64,000 nt of DNA from Maricaulis sp047308265 (GTDB lineage Bacteria; Pseudomonadota; Alphaproteobacteria; Caulobacterales; Maricaulaceae): assembly GCF_047308265.1 (NCBI RefSeq), contig NZ_JBKQWY010000007.1:62001-126000 (forward strand). The letters are read 5' to 3'. Shown one piece after another: positions 8,026-16,833 of this stretch. A model generated the notes under the pieces. It searched no databases and had not been told where the DNA came from. It worked only from the letters and a program-made list of their open reading frames with translations. The first letter of the stretch is position 1. Each line of letters begins with the position of its first letter. The position numbers and the translations under genes are program-made.

Positions 8026-8958
8026 ATGAGCCTACGTGTCGTCTTTATGGGAACGCCGGATTTTGCCGCGCGATCTCTTGCTGAAATTGCCGCATCGGGT
8101 CATCAGGTCGTGCATGTCTATTCCCAGCCGCCGCGTCGTCGGGGGCGGGGGCAAAGCGAGCAGAAAACACCGGTGCACCAGTTGGCCGAGGTGCTGGGTA
8201 TTCCGGTGTCTACGCCCCAGAGCTTCAGGTCTCAGGAGGTGATCGACCACCTGGCATCGCTGGAGGCCGATGTGGCAGCGGTGGTGGCCTATGGTCAGAT
8301 CCTGCCGCAGGCTGCGCTGGACGCTCCGCGATATGGTTGTTTGAACCTGCATGCCTCCCTGTTGCCGCGCTGGCGCGGAGCGGCTCCGATCCAGCGTGCC
8401 ATCATGGCGGGTGACACCCTGACGGGCGTGCAGATCCAGCAGATGGAAGCGGGTCTGGACACCGGTCCGATCCTGCTCTCTGAAACGGTGCCGATCGAGG
8501 CGAATGACACGGCATCCACGCTCCATGACCGTTTGATGGAGACCGGTGCCCTGATGTGGTCACGGACCCTGTCGGCGCTGTCGCGGGGGTCACTGGAACC
8601 GGTGCCCCAATCGGCTGAGGGTGTGACCTATGCCCGCAAGATCTCGTCAGACGAGGCGCGGATTGACTGGTCACGATCAGCGAGCGAGCTGTCATGTCAT
8701 GTTCGAGGCCTGTCGCCGTTTCCCGGAGCCTGGTTCCAGCTGGCGGGTGAGAAAGGCCCGGTGCGCGTGAAACTCCTGATGGCTGAAGCGGTCGACGGGT
8801 CCGGAGATCCGGGCCGGGTTCTCGATGAGGATCTGACCATTGCCTGCGGTGAGGGGGCCTTGCGGCTGGTGCGTCTGCAGCGTGAGGGCAAGGGCGCAAT
8901 GATGGCCGAAGACTTCCTGCGGGGAACACCTGTGGCTGTGGGAGCAGAACTCGACTGA
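8026..8958 (+). CDS. fmt: Methionyl-tRNA formyltransferase
   Basis: A 310-residue enzyme that formylates initiator Met-tRNA with 10-formyl-THF. It opens VVFMGTPDFAARSLAEIAAS and carries the formyltransferase signature NLHASLLPRWRGAAPIQRAI, then GVQIQQMEAGLDTGPIL. The C-terminal OB-fold, tRNA-binding part includes SPFPGAWF. Length and order are normal. Its stop overlaps the truA ATG by one base, so fmt-truA is an operon. Confidence 0.97.
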   Translation: MSLRVVFMGTPDFAARSLAEIAASGHQVVHVYSQPPRRRGRGQSEQKTPVHQLAEVLGIPVSTPQSFRSQEVIDHLASLEADVAAVVAYGQILPQAALDAPRYGCLNLHASLLPRWRGAAPIQRAIMAGDTLTGVQIQQMEAGLDTGPILLSETVPIEANDTASTLHDRLMETGALMWSRTLSALSRGSLEPVPQSAEGVTYARKISSDEARIDWSRSASELSCHVRGLSPFPGAWFQLAGEKGPVRVKLLMAEAVDGSGDPGRVLDEDLTIACGEGALRLVRLQREGKGAMMAEDFLRGTPVAVGAELD

Positions 8959-9725
8959 TGCCTCGCTACAAGCTGACAATCGAGTATGATGGACGCCCGT
9001 TCGCGGGCTGGCAGAGGCAGGATCAACATCCGTCTGTCCAGCAGTGTCTGGAAGAGGCCGCGCACAAGCTCGACCAGTCTGATGTTCTCGTTTACGGCGC
9101 CGGGCGGACCGATAGCGGTGTGCATGCGCTGGGACAGGTGGCACATGTCGATCTGGTCAAGGACCTTGGTGCCGACAAGGTGCGTGATGCCCTCAACTAC
9201 CACCTCAAACCGCATCCCGTTTCTGTCATTGAGGCCGAAGCCGTGTCTGATGCGTTTCACGCCCGGTTCTCGGCCGTTCAGCGGCATTATCTCTATCGGA
9301 TCATAGACCGGCGTCCGCCGCTGACCCTGGATCGGGGACAGGCCTGGCGCGTCTCCCAGACCCTCGATGCGAATGCCATGCATGTCGCTGCACAGGCCCT
9401 GATCGGCCAGCATGATTTCACGACGTTTCGCGACGCGCAGTGCCAGGCGGACAGTCCGGTCAAAAGCATCGATAAGGTCGCGGTGGCGCGGTATGGCGAG
9501 GAAGTCCAGATCACGGTCAGCGCGATCTCATTCCTGCACCGCCAGGTGCGATCTCTGACGGGGTCGCTTGTGGAAGTCGGCACGGGGAAATGGACACCCG
9601 CCGATTTTAAGGCGGCCTTGGATGCAGCTGACCGGCAGCGGTGCGGCCCGGTCGCACCACCCGATGGCCTGTATCTGACGGCGGTGGATTATCCTGAGGC
9701 GCAGTCAGCCGTGCCTGACGGCTAA
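8958..9725 (+). CDS. truA: tRNA pseudouridine(38-40) synthase TruA
   Basis: A 255-residue TruA of standard size. The catalytic motif GAGRTDSGVHALGQVAH holds the nucleophilic aspartate D52. Other family blocks are YDGRPFAGWQRQ, FHARFSAVQRHYLYRI, HDFTTFRDAQCQADSPVKSI and FLHRQVRSLTGSLVEVGTGK. The enzyme isomerises U38-U40 in the tRNA anticodon arm. It is coupled to fmt by an overlapping stop/start. Its 3' end overlaps the convergent membrane-protein gene by 4 bp. Confidence 0.97.
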   Translation: MPRYKLTIEYDGRPFAGWQRQDQHPSVQQCLEEAAHKLDQSDVLVYGAGRTDSGVHALGQVAHVDLVKDLGADKVRDALNYHLKPHPVSVIEAEAVSDAFHARFSAVQRHYLYRIIDRRPPLTLDRGQAWRVSQTLDANAMHVAAQALIGQHDFTTFRDAQCQADSPVKSIDKVAVARYGEEVQITVSAISFLHRQVRSLTGSLVEVGTGKWTPADFKAALDAADRQRCGPVAPPDGLYLTAVDYPEAQSAVPDG

Positions 9726-10294
9726 CCCGCCGGGGTAGAAGTCATCAGCGTCAGAACGGCTTCGTGCACAGCATTGCCCGCCAGGAAGGGCATAAGGGCG
9801 GCGATGCCGGCCTGGAACGGGTTAAGCCCCAGGGCAGCATGGGCGACGCGCCAGTGCGCATACATCCGGAAGACATGATAGGCGATGGTCAGCAGGAACA
9901 GTATGTCCGGCGCCGCCAAGCCTGACAGGCGCAAAAGAGCCATCAAGGCCAACAGGCTATAAAGTCCGAGCACGGTCCAGTTATGCAGGATCAACCAACG
10001 CCCGAACCCCTGCGTCAGTCCCAGCAGTCGCGCAGCAAAGGCGGCCACAATGGGAAAGACGAGCCAGTTGGCCGAATAGACGGTCAGGTACAACAGGACA
10101 TCCACGGCCCCATCGGCTTGCCAGTCTGCGGCGATCATCACGCAGAGAAAGATCAATCCGATCCAGACAGCCCGGAACGAACGCCAGACGGCACCTTCTG
10201 TGAAACCGAAATAGTCTGTCCAGTCGGGTTTGAAGGTGAGCATGCGCTCGACGCCGCGTATGGAAAGAACAGCTTCTGCAATCAGTTTCAGCAT
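9722..10294 (-). CDS. Hypothetical integral membrane protein
   Basis: A 190-residue protein with about five hydrophobic segments: AVWIGLIFLCVMIAADWQ, LLYLTVYSANWLVFPIVAAF, LILHNWTVLGLYSLLALMAL, DILFLLTIAYHVFRMYAHW, and a last one near LNPFQAGIAALMPFLAGNAV. The N-terminal SIRGVERMLTFKPDWTDYF is amphipathic and cytoplasmic-looking. No family is recognised with confidence; the organisation loosely recalls small Yip1-like proteins. The gene starts inside the 3' end of dapE (7-bp overlap), so the two are translated from one transcript. Confidence 0.75.
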   Translation of the reverse strand: MLKLIAEAVLSIRGVERMLTFKPDWTDYFGFTEGAVWRSFRAVWIGLIFLCVMIAADWQADGAVDVLLYLTVYSANWLVFPIVAAFAARLLGLTQGFGRWLILHNWTVLGLYSLLALMALLRLSGLAAPDILFLLTIAYHVFRMYAHWRVAHAALGLNPFQAGIAALMPFLAGNAVHEAVLTLMTSTPAG

Positions 10295-11457
10295 GCGGGC
10301 GGTGTCTCGAAATAACGGCTGAGAAGATCAGTATAAATCGTCGAAAGCGTTTCAATATCGGCAATATCCACGCGTTCGTCGATCTGGTGCATGGTGGCGC
10401 CGACCAAGCCAAACTCTGCGACGGGGGCATAATAGCGAATGAAACGGGCATCCGAAGTGCCTCCACCCGTGGTCAGGGCAGGGCGGCGTCCCGTCGCGCC
10501 TTCCACAGCGTCCTGGATCAGGTCGGTGAAATCGCCCGCCGGGGTCAGAAAGGCCTCGCCGGAAATCTTGATCAAGAGATCAATCTCGCCGTCGAAATTC
10601 ATGTCGACCAGAGCCGTCTCATCCTCGATCCAGCGTTTCAGCTCATCACCGGTGTGGGAGACATTGAACCGGATATTGAAATGGGCCCGTGCCTCGGCCG
10701 GAATAACATTGGTCGCCATATTACCGACATCGATTGTGGTGACCTCCAGATTGGAGGGTTGAAAGGGGGGATGACCATCATCGAGATGACGTGACTGCAG
10801 TTTGTCGAGCAGACGAATAAGCACGGGCACCGGATTTTCCGCGCGTTCGGGATAGGCCACATGGCCCTGGCGTCCCCTGACCGTGAGCCAGGCGTTCAAG
10901 CTGCCCCGGCGACCGGACTTGATCGTATCCCCCATCTGATTGGGATTGGTGGGTTCGCCTACCAGGCAATGGTCCCAGCGTTCGCCTTCCGCAGCGAGGG
11001 CTTCGAGCACGGCGCGCGTCCCGTTTTCGGCCGGCCCTTCTTCATCGCCCGTGATCAGGAAAGCAAGAGAGCCGGCAAAGTTCGGGTGTTTGGCATCGAA
11101 CCGGGCGACTGACGCGACCATGGCCGCAATGGCGCCCTTCATGTCGGCGGCGCCGCGCCCCCACAGCTGGGTCGCATCCGTATGTGCGGCAAACGGGGGG
11201 TGCTGCCACTCCGCGTCCGGGCCCGGAGGCACTACATCAGTGTGTCCGGCAAATAGAAAACAGGGTTTGGCCTGACCCCGGCGGGCATAGAGATTGTCCA
11301 CTTCGCCGAAAGGCATGCGACGGCAGTCGAATCCGAGGTGTTCCAGGGCGGTTTGCAATACGTCGAGCGCCCCCGCATCGACGGGGGTCACAGACGGACG
11401 TTCAATCAGGCGGCGGGCCAGAGGGAGAGGGTTGTGCAGGTCAAAGTGCGTATCCAT
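10288..11457 (-). CDS. dapE: Succinyl-diaminopimelate desuccinylase
   Basis: A 389-residue M20-family metallohydrolase that makes LL-diaminopimelate for lysine and peptidoglycan. The metal site is complete: FAGHTDVVPPG (H72, D74), WGRGAADMKGAIAAM (D105), and ITGDEEGPAENGTRA (catalytic E139, ligand E140). A dimerisation domain follows, then TTGGGTSDARFIRYYAPVAE and LVGATMHQIDERVDI with the last His ligand. dapD lies 2.8 kb away on the same strand but in a separate unit. The next gene downstream overlaps its end. Confidence 0.96.
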   Translation of the reverse strand: MDTHFDLHNPLPLARRLIERPSVTPVDAGALDVLQTALEHLGFDCRRMPFGEVDNLYARRGQAKPCFLFAGHTDVVPPGPDAEWQHPPFAAHTDATQLWGRGAADMKGAIAAMVASVARFDAKHPNFAGSLAFLITGDEEGPAENGTRAVLEALAAEGERWDHCLVGEPTNPNQMGDTIKSGRRGSLNAWLTVRGRQGHVAYPERAENPVPVLIRLLDKLQSRHLDDGHPPFQPSNLEVTTIDVGNMATNVIPAEARAHFNIRFNVSHTGDELKRWIEDETALVDMNFDGEIDLLIKISGEAFLTPAGDFTDLIQDAVEGATGRRPALTTGGGTSDARFIRYYAPVAEFGLVGATMHQIDERVDIADIETLSTIYTDLLSRYFETPPAC

Positions 11458-11508
11458 ATCCGCAAGATAGTCGCTTCATCGCGGCGCGCCAGCAGGAGGA
11501 TGCAGGAT

Positions 11509-11973
11509 ATGCGAGTATTTGCGGCCAATTCTGTCAGTGAACAATCCGGATCGGGTTATCCGGCCCCCTTCAGCGCGGCGTGTGAACAGCGTCATACGCG
11601 ACGGTTGAGTGCCCAGGATGGGTTGACGCAATTCGGCCTGAACCAGGTTCGGCTGGCACCGGGCGCGTGGTCATCGCAACGCCATTGGCACACGGATGAG
11701 GATGAAGCGGTCTATGTGTTGGCTGGCGAGGCAGTACTCGTGACAGATGACGGTGAGCAAATCTTGCGGGCCGGCGATGTTGCCCTGTTTCCGGCGGGCG
11801 AGGCTAATGCCCACCATCTGCAAAACCGCAGTGAGGCTGACTGTGTCTTTCTGGCGGTCGGAACCCGCAGTGATGTGGATCGGGCCTATTATCCCGACGT
11901 GGATCTGGGCGTGCGTCCGGGACGGTATTCCAGCCCGGCGATCTTCACTAACAAGGCGGATGACCCGCTCTAG
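11509..11973 (+). CDS. Cupin-domain protein
   Basis: A 154-residue single-domain cupin. Cupin motif 1 reads RHWHTDEDEAVYVLAGEAVL (metal ligands His, His, Glu). Motif 2 reads GDVALFPAGEANAHHLQN with the late His. The C-terminal part, DRAYYPDVDLGVRPGRYSSP, resembles cupins annotated as sugar- or amino-acid-derivative binding, but the ligand is unknown. The start at ATG 11509 is preferred because AGGAGG lies 9 nt upstream; ATG 11500 directly abuts that site. Transcription is divergent from dapE. Confidence 0.85.
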   Translation: MRVFAANSVSEQSGSGYPAPFSAACEQRHTRRLSAQDGLTQFGLNQVRLAPGAWSSQRHWHTDEDEAVYVLAGEAVLVTDDGEQILRAGDVALFPAGEANAHHLQNRSEADCVFLAVGTRSDVDRAYYPDVDLGVRPGRYSSPAIFTNKADDPL

Positions 11974-11980
11974 GCCGCGT

Positions 11981-12583
11981 TCATGACGTCTCAGAAAGCG
12001 GGAGCCAACAGCGCATGGACTTCATCTCGCTGTAAAACGGCAGGCCCTGAAAACTCTTGTCCTGTGAATTGAAGGTTCGAAGCTTGCCGCGCTGGTCGAC
12101 CACTTTGCGCGGCAGTACCTTCGCTACATCCTGAAACCCGTAGCCATCGGGCAATTGCAGGAAATCGAACGCCCCGCAGGACCCGTAATTGAACCGAGCG
12201 CCATCCTGCATTTCGAACACCCAGGCCCATAAATCCCGGTTTATCGGGGGTCCAATGGCTTCGCGCAAAGCCAGGGGAAGGGCGTTCGGACTAGGTTCCA
12301 CCCGCTCAATCATCCAGTAGCCAATGGCGTTGGAGCTCCAGATCTCATTGGAAAGCATGCTCTCAAACGCTGCGCGATCAGGACTGGGGGCGTCTGGCGC
12401 TGTTCCATCCAGACGCTCGACAAGATCCGTGATGTGATGTCTGCCGTCCATCAATCGGAGGCAAGGCAGAAAACCACCATTGTCCAGATAGGCCTGACAC
12501 CGGACACCCGAATACCCGTCGGTGTTTTCCACCCAGTCCTGATCCCGTGTTCGGGCATGGGTCAGCAGGTCATCCAGTGTCAT
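11981..12583 (-). CDS. Hypothetical protein, second gene of a two-gene unit
   Basis: A 200-residue, probably cytoplasmic protein with no signal peptide or membrane segment. No family is recognised. Segments that stand out are RCQAYLDNGGFLPCLRLMDG, IWSSNAIGYWMIERVEPSPN and MQDGARFNYGSCGAFDFLQL; three of its four cysteines lie in these. The start follows AGGTGA that overlaps the upstream gene's stop; the 8-bp gap indicates co-transcription with the 112-residue gene before it. It converges on the cupin gene with a 7-bp gap. Confidence 0.68.
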   Translation of the reverse strand: MTLDDLLTHARTRDQDWVENTDGYSGVRCQAYLDNGGFLPCLRLMDGRHHITDLVERLDGTAPDAPSPDRAAFESMLSNEIWSSNAIGYWMIERVEPSPNALPLALREAIGPPINRDLWAWVFEMQDGARFNYGSCGAFDFLQLPDGYGFQDVAKVLPRKVVDQRGKLRTFNSQDKSFQGLPFYSEMKSMRCWLPLSETS

Positions 12584-12591
12584 GATGTCAC

Positions 12592-12930
12592 CTAGTGGGA
12601 TCGGCCATGGGTCTCGCGATAGCGTTCCATGGAGACAGAGATCTTGAAGGTCTCACGATATTTGGGAGAGCCAACCGGGCGCGGTGGATTCTCGGCGGTC
12701 AGGGCCAGAATCCGCTCCAGCGTGTCATGGGCGGCACCCGACTGTCCGGCGCCAATATAGGCGTGCAGTTCAACCAGGGCATCAGACAGCGGATCTCCGC
12801 CGCGAATGATGAAATAGGGTTCGTCCTGTCCAAGGCGACTGATCACGTCGAACTCTGACGGGTTGACCGCAGACCCATAAGGGGCAGACGGATCGGTCTT
12901 GGATTTATCCTGGATGGTCTCATCAGTCAT
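12592..12930 (-). CDS. Hypothetical protein, possibly TPR/SMI1-like helper
   Basis: A 112-residue acidic protein. It begins MTDETIQDKSKTDPSAPYG and carries VISRLGQDEPYFIIRGGDPL, then a helical segment ALVELHAYIGAGQSGAAHDT. The ATG at 12930 is chosen from AGAGGG 5 nt upstream; a longer version from 12999 has no site. No firm family is recognised. It lies 8 bp upstream of another hypothetical gene in the same orientation, so the two probably act together. It is divergent from the flavoprotein gene at 13048. Confidence 0.65.
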   Translation of the reverse strand: MTDETIQDKSKTDPSAPYGSAVNPSEFDVISRLGQDEPYFIIRGGDPLSDALVELHAYIGAGQSGAAHDTLERILALTAENPPRPVGSPKYRETFKISVSMERYRETHGRSH

Positions 12931-13047
12931 GGCAGCCCTCTTTGTTTCGGTGTTTGATCCCACTTGATCAGATTCGAGCTTGTCGGTGTAGCGGCGCATC
13001 AGCGCAGCATGCTTGGCAGACGCCCCCGACGCCGCATAGTTAGAGGT

Positions 13048-14250
13048 ATGTCCGATCGTCCTCTTGTCATTATTGGAGCGGGTCCCGCCGGCCTTATGGC
13101 CGCCGAGACACTTGTCGCGCAGGACCAGCGTGTGGAGATCTATGACCGCATGCCTACTCCGGGACGCAAATTCCTAATGGCGGGGCGCGGCGGGCTCAAT
13201 CTCACCCATTCCGAGGAGCGGCGGGATTTCCTGTCGCGTTATCATGATGCCGCGGACTGGCTGGAGCCCATGATCGAGGCGTTCAGCCCTCAGGATCTGC
13301 GCGCATGGGCTGATGAGCTGGGCGCGGAAACCTTTATTGGATCGTCCGGCCGGGTGTTTCCCAAAGCCATGAAGGCTTCTCCGCTCCTTCGAGCCTGGCG
13401 GCGGCGACTGGAAGACCAGGGGGTGGTGTTTCGCCTGCGTCATGACTGGCAGGGCTGGGACGGGGCGGAGTTGGTTTTTAAGACACCGGATGGACAGACT
13501 CGCGTCGAGGCGGACGGTCTGATCCTGGCACTGGGGGGCGCAAGCTGGCCGAGACTGGGGGCGGACGGAGGCTGGGTGGCCCGTCTGGGCGCGGATCAGG
13601 TGACGCCGTTCGAGCCTTCGAATGCCGGCGTGGAGATTGGCTGGAGTGAGGTTCATAAGACCCGCTTTGCCGGGGCACCGCTCAAGAACATCGCCGTGCG
13701 CTGCGGAGAGGTTTCACGCCAGGGTGAGATGGTGATCGCGGAATACGGTCTTGAAGGCGGTGCTATTTATGCGCTGGGTGCGAGCTTGCGAGCGGGTCTG
13801 GCGTGTGGGGATTGCGAGATTTCGGTCGATCTTCGACCGCAACAGACCGTGGAGGCGGTGACAGCCAAGCTGACCCGGGCCCGCAAGGGGGCCAGTCTTT
13901 CCACCCGTTTGACCAAGACGCTGGGTCTCAGCGCTCAGGCCGCCAGCCTGGTGCGTGAGGCGGGGATGCCGCCGCGTGATGAGCTGGAGCTTGCTCGGCG
14001 GATCAAGGCCATCCCCTTGCACGTTGAACGCATGCGGGGACTGGAGCGCGCGATCTCCTCCGCTGGAGGTGTCAGGCGCGATGCGCTTGGAGAGACATTG
14101 ATGCTGCGCGATCGCCCGGGCGTGTTTGCGGCCGGAGAAATGCTCGACTGGGACGCTCCGACCGGCGGATATCTACTGCAAGCCACGTTCGCGACAGGCC
14201 GGGCCGCCGCGAACGGTTTGCTTGACTGGCTTAACGCAAAAGCTCGTTGA
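13048..14250 (+). CDS. FAD-dependent flavoprotein, HI0933/YhiN (BaiN-like) family
   Basis: A 400-residue oxidoreductase. The N-terminal Rossmann dinucleotide motif is VIIGAGPAGLMAAETL, followed by the family signature MAGRGGLNLTHSE. Other landmarks are ALGGASWPRLGADGGW and the C-terminal FAD contact AAGEMLDWDAPTGGYLLQAT. Members of this family are flavoproteins of mostly unproven substrate (aminoacetone- or bile-acid-related activities are described for relatives). The start ATG 13048 has AGAGG 3 nt upstream and begins just before the Rossmann fold. The 3' end overlaps dapD (convergent) by 20 bp. Confidence 0.9.
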   Translation: MSDRPLVIIGAGPAGLMAAETLVAQDQRVEIYDRMPTPGRKFLMAGRGGLNLTHSEERRDFLSRYHDAADWLEPMIEAFSPQDLRAWADELGAETFIGSSGRVFPKAMKASPLLRAWRRRLEDQGVVFRLRHDWQGWDGAELVFKTPDGQTRVEADGLILALGGASWPRLGADGGWVARLGADQVTPFEPSNAGVEIGWSEVHKTRFAGAPLKNIAVRCGEVSRQGEMVIAEYGLEGGAIYALGASLRAGLACGDCEISVDLRPQQTVEAVTAKLTRARKGASLSTRLTKTLGLSAQAASLVREAGMPPRDELELARRIKAIPLHVERMRGLERAISSAGGVRRDALGETLMLRDRPGVFAAGEMLDWDAPTGGYLLQATFATGRAAANGLLDWLNAKAR

Positions 14251-15055
14251 TCGCGGTTTTCGAACGGGTCTGCGCGTCGACAGTCTTCACGATCACGGCG
14301 CAGGCCAGTGAGGGACCACCCTTGGGGTCGGGTAGGGAGCCCGGCACGACGACGGAATAGGCCGGCACTTCGCCGCGGGTGATTTCACCAGTTTCGCGAT
14401 TGACGATCTTGGTGGATTGACCCAGGAAAACGCCCATGGACAGGACGGCGCCTTCGCGCACGATCACGCCTTCGGCGACTTCCGAGCGCGCTCCGATGAA
14501 GACATCATCCTCAATGATCACCGGACCTGCCTGAAGCGGTTCGAGAACCCCGCCAATGCCCACGCCGCCAGAGATATGGACGCGTTTACCGATCTGTGCA
14601 CAGCTTCCCACCGTCGCCCAGGTATCGACCATCGTGCCTTCACCGACATAGGCGCCAATATTGACATAGGACGGCATCAAGACGGCGCCCTTGGCGATAT
14701 GAGCGCCCCGACGTACAGCACAGGGCGGAACGGCGCGGAAACCCGCTGCCGCAAACTCGGCTTCGGTCCAGCCTTCAAACTTGGACGGAACTTTGTCCCA
14801 CCATTTTCCGTTGGCGACCCCCCCCTCGACCAGCCCCATCGGGTTGAGGCGAAAACCGAGCAGGACGGCCTTCTTGAGCCATTGATGGACCACCCAGTCT
14901 TCGTTTCCGGACTGGCTGGCGACGCGGGCTTCACCGCTGTCCAAAAGGCCGATGGCAGCTTCAACAGCGTCACGCACCTCGCCGGTCGTCTCGGCGGTGA
15001 CGGCGTCGCGGTTATCCCAGGCGGTTTCGATGGTGGTTTGCAGGTCTTGGGTCAT
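14231..15055 (-). CDS. dapD: 2,3,4,5-tetrahydropyridine-2,6-dicarboxylate N-succinyltransferase
   Basis: A 274-residue left-handed beta-helix acyltransferase with the standard length. The helical N-terminal domain is followed by hexapeptide repeats (HIAKGAVLMPSYVNIGAYVG, GTMVDTWATVGSCAQIGKRV, HISGGVGIGGVLEPLQAGPV). The conserved C-terminal block is SGSLP-like (VVVPGSLPDPKGGPSLACAV). It supplies succinylated intermediate to DapE for diaminopimelate synthesis. It is 2 bp downstream of the HAD nucleotidase gene and probably co-transcribed with it. Confidence 0.97.
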   Translation of the reverse strand: MTQDLQTTIETAWDNRDAVTAETTGEVRDAVEAAIGLLDSGEARVASQSGNEDWVVHQWLKKAVLLGFRLNPMGLVEGGVANGKWWDKVPSKFEGWTEAEFAAAGFRAVPPCAVRRGAHIAKGAVLMPSYVNIGAYVGEGTMVDTWATVGSCAQIGKRVHISGGVGIGGVLEPLQAGPVIIEDDVFIGARSEVAEGVIVREGAVLSMGVFLGQSTKIVNRETGEITRGEVPAYSVVVPGSLPDPKGGPSLACAVIVKTVDAQTRSKTAINELLR

Positions 15056-15057
15056 GA

Positions 15058-15750
15058 TCAGTCTTTCGTTTCAGCCGTCCGGATTTCGCCAAGAAAACTT
15101 GGCAGGCAGTCCACTGCGAAGTGAACATGGTCCGGGTGATCGTCAGGGGCGGCGCTTTCTTCGTCGCGCGGCCCGGGTTTGGCACGTACCAATACGGTGG
15201 TGAAGCCCAGTTCGTGGGCTGTTTTAAGATTGCGGATACTGTCCTCGAACATCACCGATTCTGCCGTTGGCAGGGCATGCCGGTCCACGAAGCGCGCAAA
15301 TCCGTCGGGATGCGGTTTGGGAATGAAGTCGGCGGCCTCGACGTCGAAAATATCCTCCATCAGATCGGCAATGCCCAGATGACCGAGAATGTTTTCGGCG
15401 TGTTTCACCGATCCATTGGTATAGATCAGGCGGCGACCCGGCAGGCGTTCGATATGGGTTCGTAATCTCGGATCCGGTGTGATCACCGTGGCGTCGATAT
15501 CATGAACAAAATCCATGAACTCCCGAGTGTCGACCTGGTGGTGTTTCATCAGACCGGAGAGCGTGGTGCCATACGTGCGCCAGTAATGCTTCTGGGTCGC
15601 GCGGGCTGTTTCACGGTCCACATCCAGCAGCCGCGAGACATAGTCTGTCATGCGTTGATCGACTTGGCTCATCACCGCCGCATCGGAGGGGTAGAGCGTA
15701 TTGTCGAGATCGAACACCCAGTGGGTGATATGGGTCATGTCGGCGCACAT
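15058..15750 (-). CDS. Pyrimidine 5'-nucleotidase-like HAD hydrolase
   Basis: About 230 residues. HAD motif I is WVFDLDNTLYP (D14, D16), motif II RLIYTNGS, motif III around HAENILGHLGIADLMEDIFD with a lysine at DFIPKPHPDGF, and motif IV ESVMFEDSIRNLKTAHELG. The ordering and the LYP after motif I match the SDT1/phm8-like pyrimidine 5'-nucleotidase subgroup, which removes phosphate from UMP/CMP. The start at 15750 has GGAAAGGG 7 nt upstream. It immediately precedes dapD. Confidence 0.85.
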   Translation of the reverse strand: MCADMTHITHWVFDLDNTLYPSDAAVMSQVDQRMTDYVSRLLDVDRETARATQKHYWRTYGTTLSGLMKHHQVDTREFMDFVHDIDATVITPDPRLRTHIERLPGRRLIYTNGSVKHAENILGHLGIADLMEDIFDVEAADFIPKPHPDGFARFVDRHALPTAESVMFEDSIRNLKTAHELGFTTVLVRAKPGPRDEESAAPDDHPDHVHFAVDCLPSFLGEIRTAETKD

Positions 15751-15799
15751 GGGCGCACCCTTTCCAGATGACGGGCGTAAGGAGCCAGGATAGCTTGGA

Positions 15800-16807
15800 T
15801 CAGTTATCGCCTGTGGCGACAAAATCAATCTCCGTCAGCGTCATCTGCACACCCCCGTCTTCGGGAGCGGGAATCCGGCGGTAATTGACGGCTTGGTATC
15901 CGCGGCTTTCACACTCATCGCGTCCTTCCGCCAAGAAGCGGGCCGGCGCCATGCAGAACACATCCTCTCCACCCAACAGGGGAAGAACAGCGTCATCACG
16001 TTCGCGCTGGGCGTAGACAAACATGCTGTCGGTGCCCAGGTGATCGGCCGAGACGCGTGCACATTGGCCAATGTACAGGCGCCACCAGCCTCTGGCTTCC
16101 CAGATATCCTCGCGGCGTTGGGCAATAGCCACAGAGACATCACCGCCACTATTATTGCACACGGTAAGACCCGAACGCGCATTGCGTTGCAAGGACGCCG
16201 CTTCCAGAGCATCAAGCAGGGCAGGCCCTGTGACACCGGACCCCAGCCCTTGCTGACGACGAAAGGCCGCGGCGGCGTTATTGGTGCGCCGTCCGACATA
16301 ACCATCGACGGAGGCAACCTCGAAGCCGGCGGCCTGGAGCAGGCGCTGCAGGCCCGCCTCATCGGCGCGGCGTCCGAAATCCTCAGGTTCCGCCAGAATC
16401 GTACGATTGCGCTGCTCACCCTCACGAACAAAAAACTCGCGGGTGGCCAGACCAAGCGCGGAACACTGGGTGTTCATAAGGATATCAAAATCGGTTTCGT
16501 CGACACAGAGCGAGACGGTGCCACGCCATTCGCGTACGCCACCGAGATAGGCCGCCGAGGTTTTGGCATAGATGTAAACCGGAATGTCCGGGTCGAGGTC
16601 CTCCGTGCCGGGCAATTCCTCGCACTCATCGGGCCGCACCCGTGTCCAGCCACGCACTGTGACACCGTTTTCCACGGGCCAGGCCGTGGCGACCTGTACG
16701 ATATAGCTGGTCTCATTGCACATCTCGTCGGCCCGGGCGGACGATGGAGCCCAGACAATGAGTGCAGACAGGCAGAGGGCGAGGGAGAGAAAACGAAACG
16801 CCATCAT
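15800..16807 (-). CDS. Exported protein with two DUF1036-like domains flanking a peptidoglycan-binding-like segment
   Basis: A 335-residue protein with signal peptide ending SSARA (about 26 residues). The first DUF1036-like domain (~28-125) shows the CN.TSY..QVA pattern and GWTRVRPDECEELPG. A middle segment (~165-205: GLQRLLQAAGFEVASVDGYV, then GRRTNNAAAAFRRQQGLG) looks like a PG_binding_1 repeat. A second DUF1036-like domain follows (LTVCNNSGGDVSVAIAQRRE, then GWWRLYIGQCARVSADHLG). Paired cysteines suit an oxidised periplasmic protein. It lies 26 bp downstream of engB, in the same direction. Function unknown; envelope association is inferred. Confidence 0.75.
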   Translation of the reverse strand: MMAFRFLSLALCLSALIVWAPSSARADEMCNETSYIVQVATAWPVENGVTVRGWTRVRPDECEELPGTEDLDPDIPVYIYAKTSAAYLGGVREWRGTVSLCVDETDFDILMNTQCSALGLATREFFVREGEQRNRTILAEPEDFGRRADEAGLQRLLQAAGFEVASVDGYVGRRTNNAAAAFRRQQGLGSGVTGPALLDALEAASLQRNARSGLTVCNNSGGDVSVAIAQRREDIWEARGWWRLYIGQCARVSADHLGTDSMFVYAQRERDDAVLPLLGGEDVFCMAPARFLAEGRDECESRGYQAVNYRRIPAPEDGGVQMTLTEIDFVATGDN

Positions 16808-16833
16808 GCCAATTCCTTACTTGCCGAACGCGC

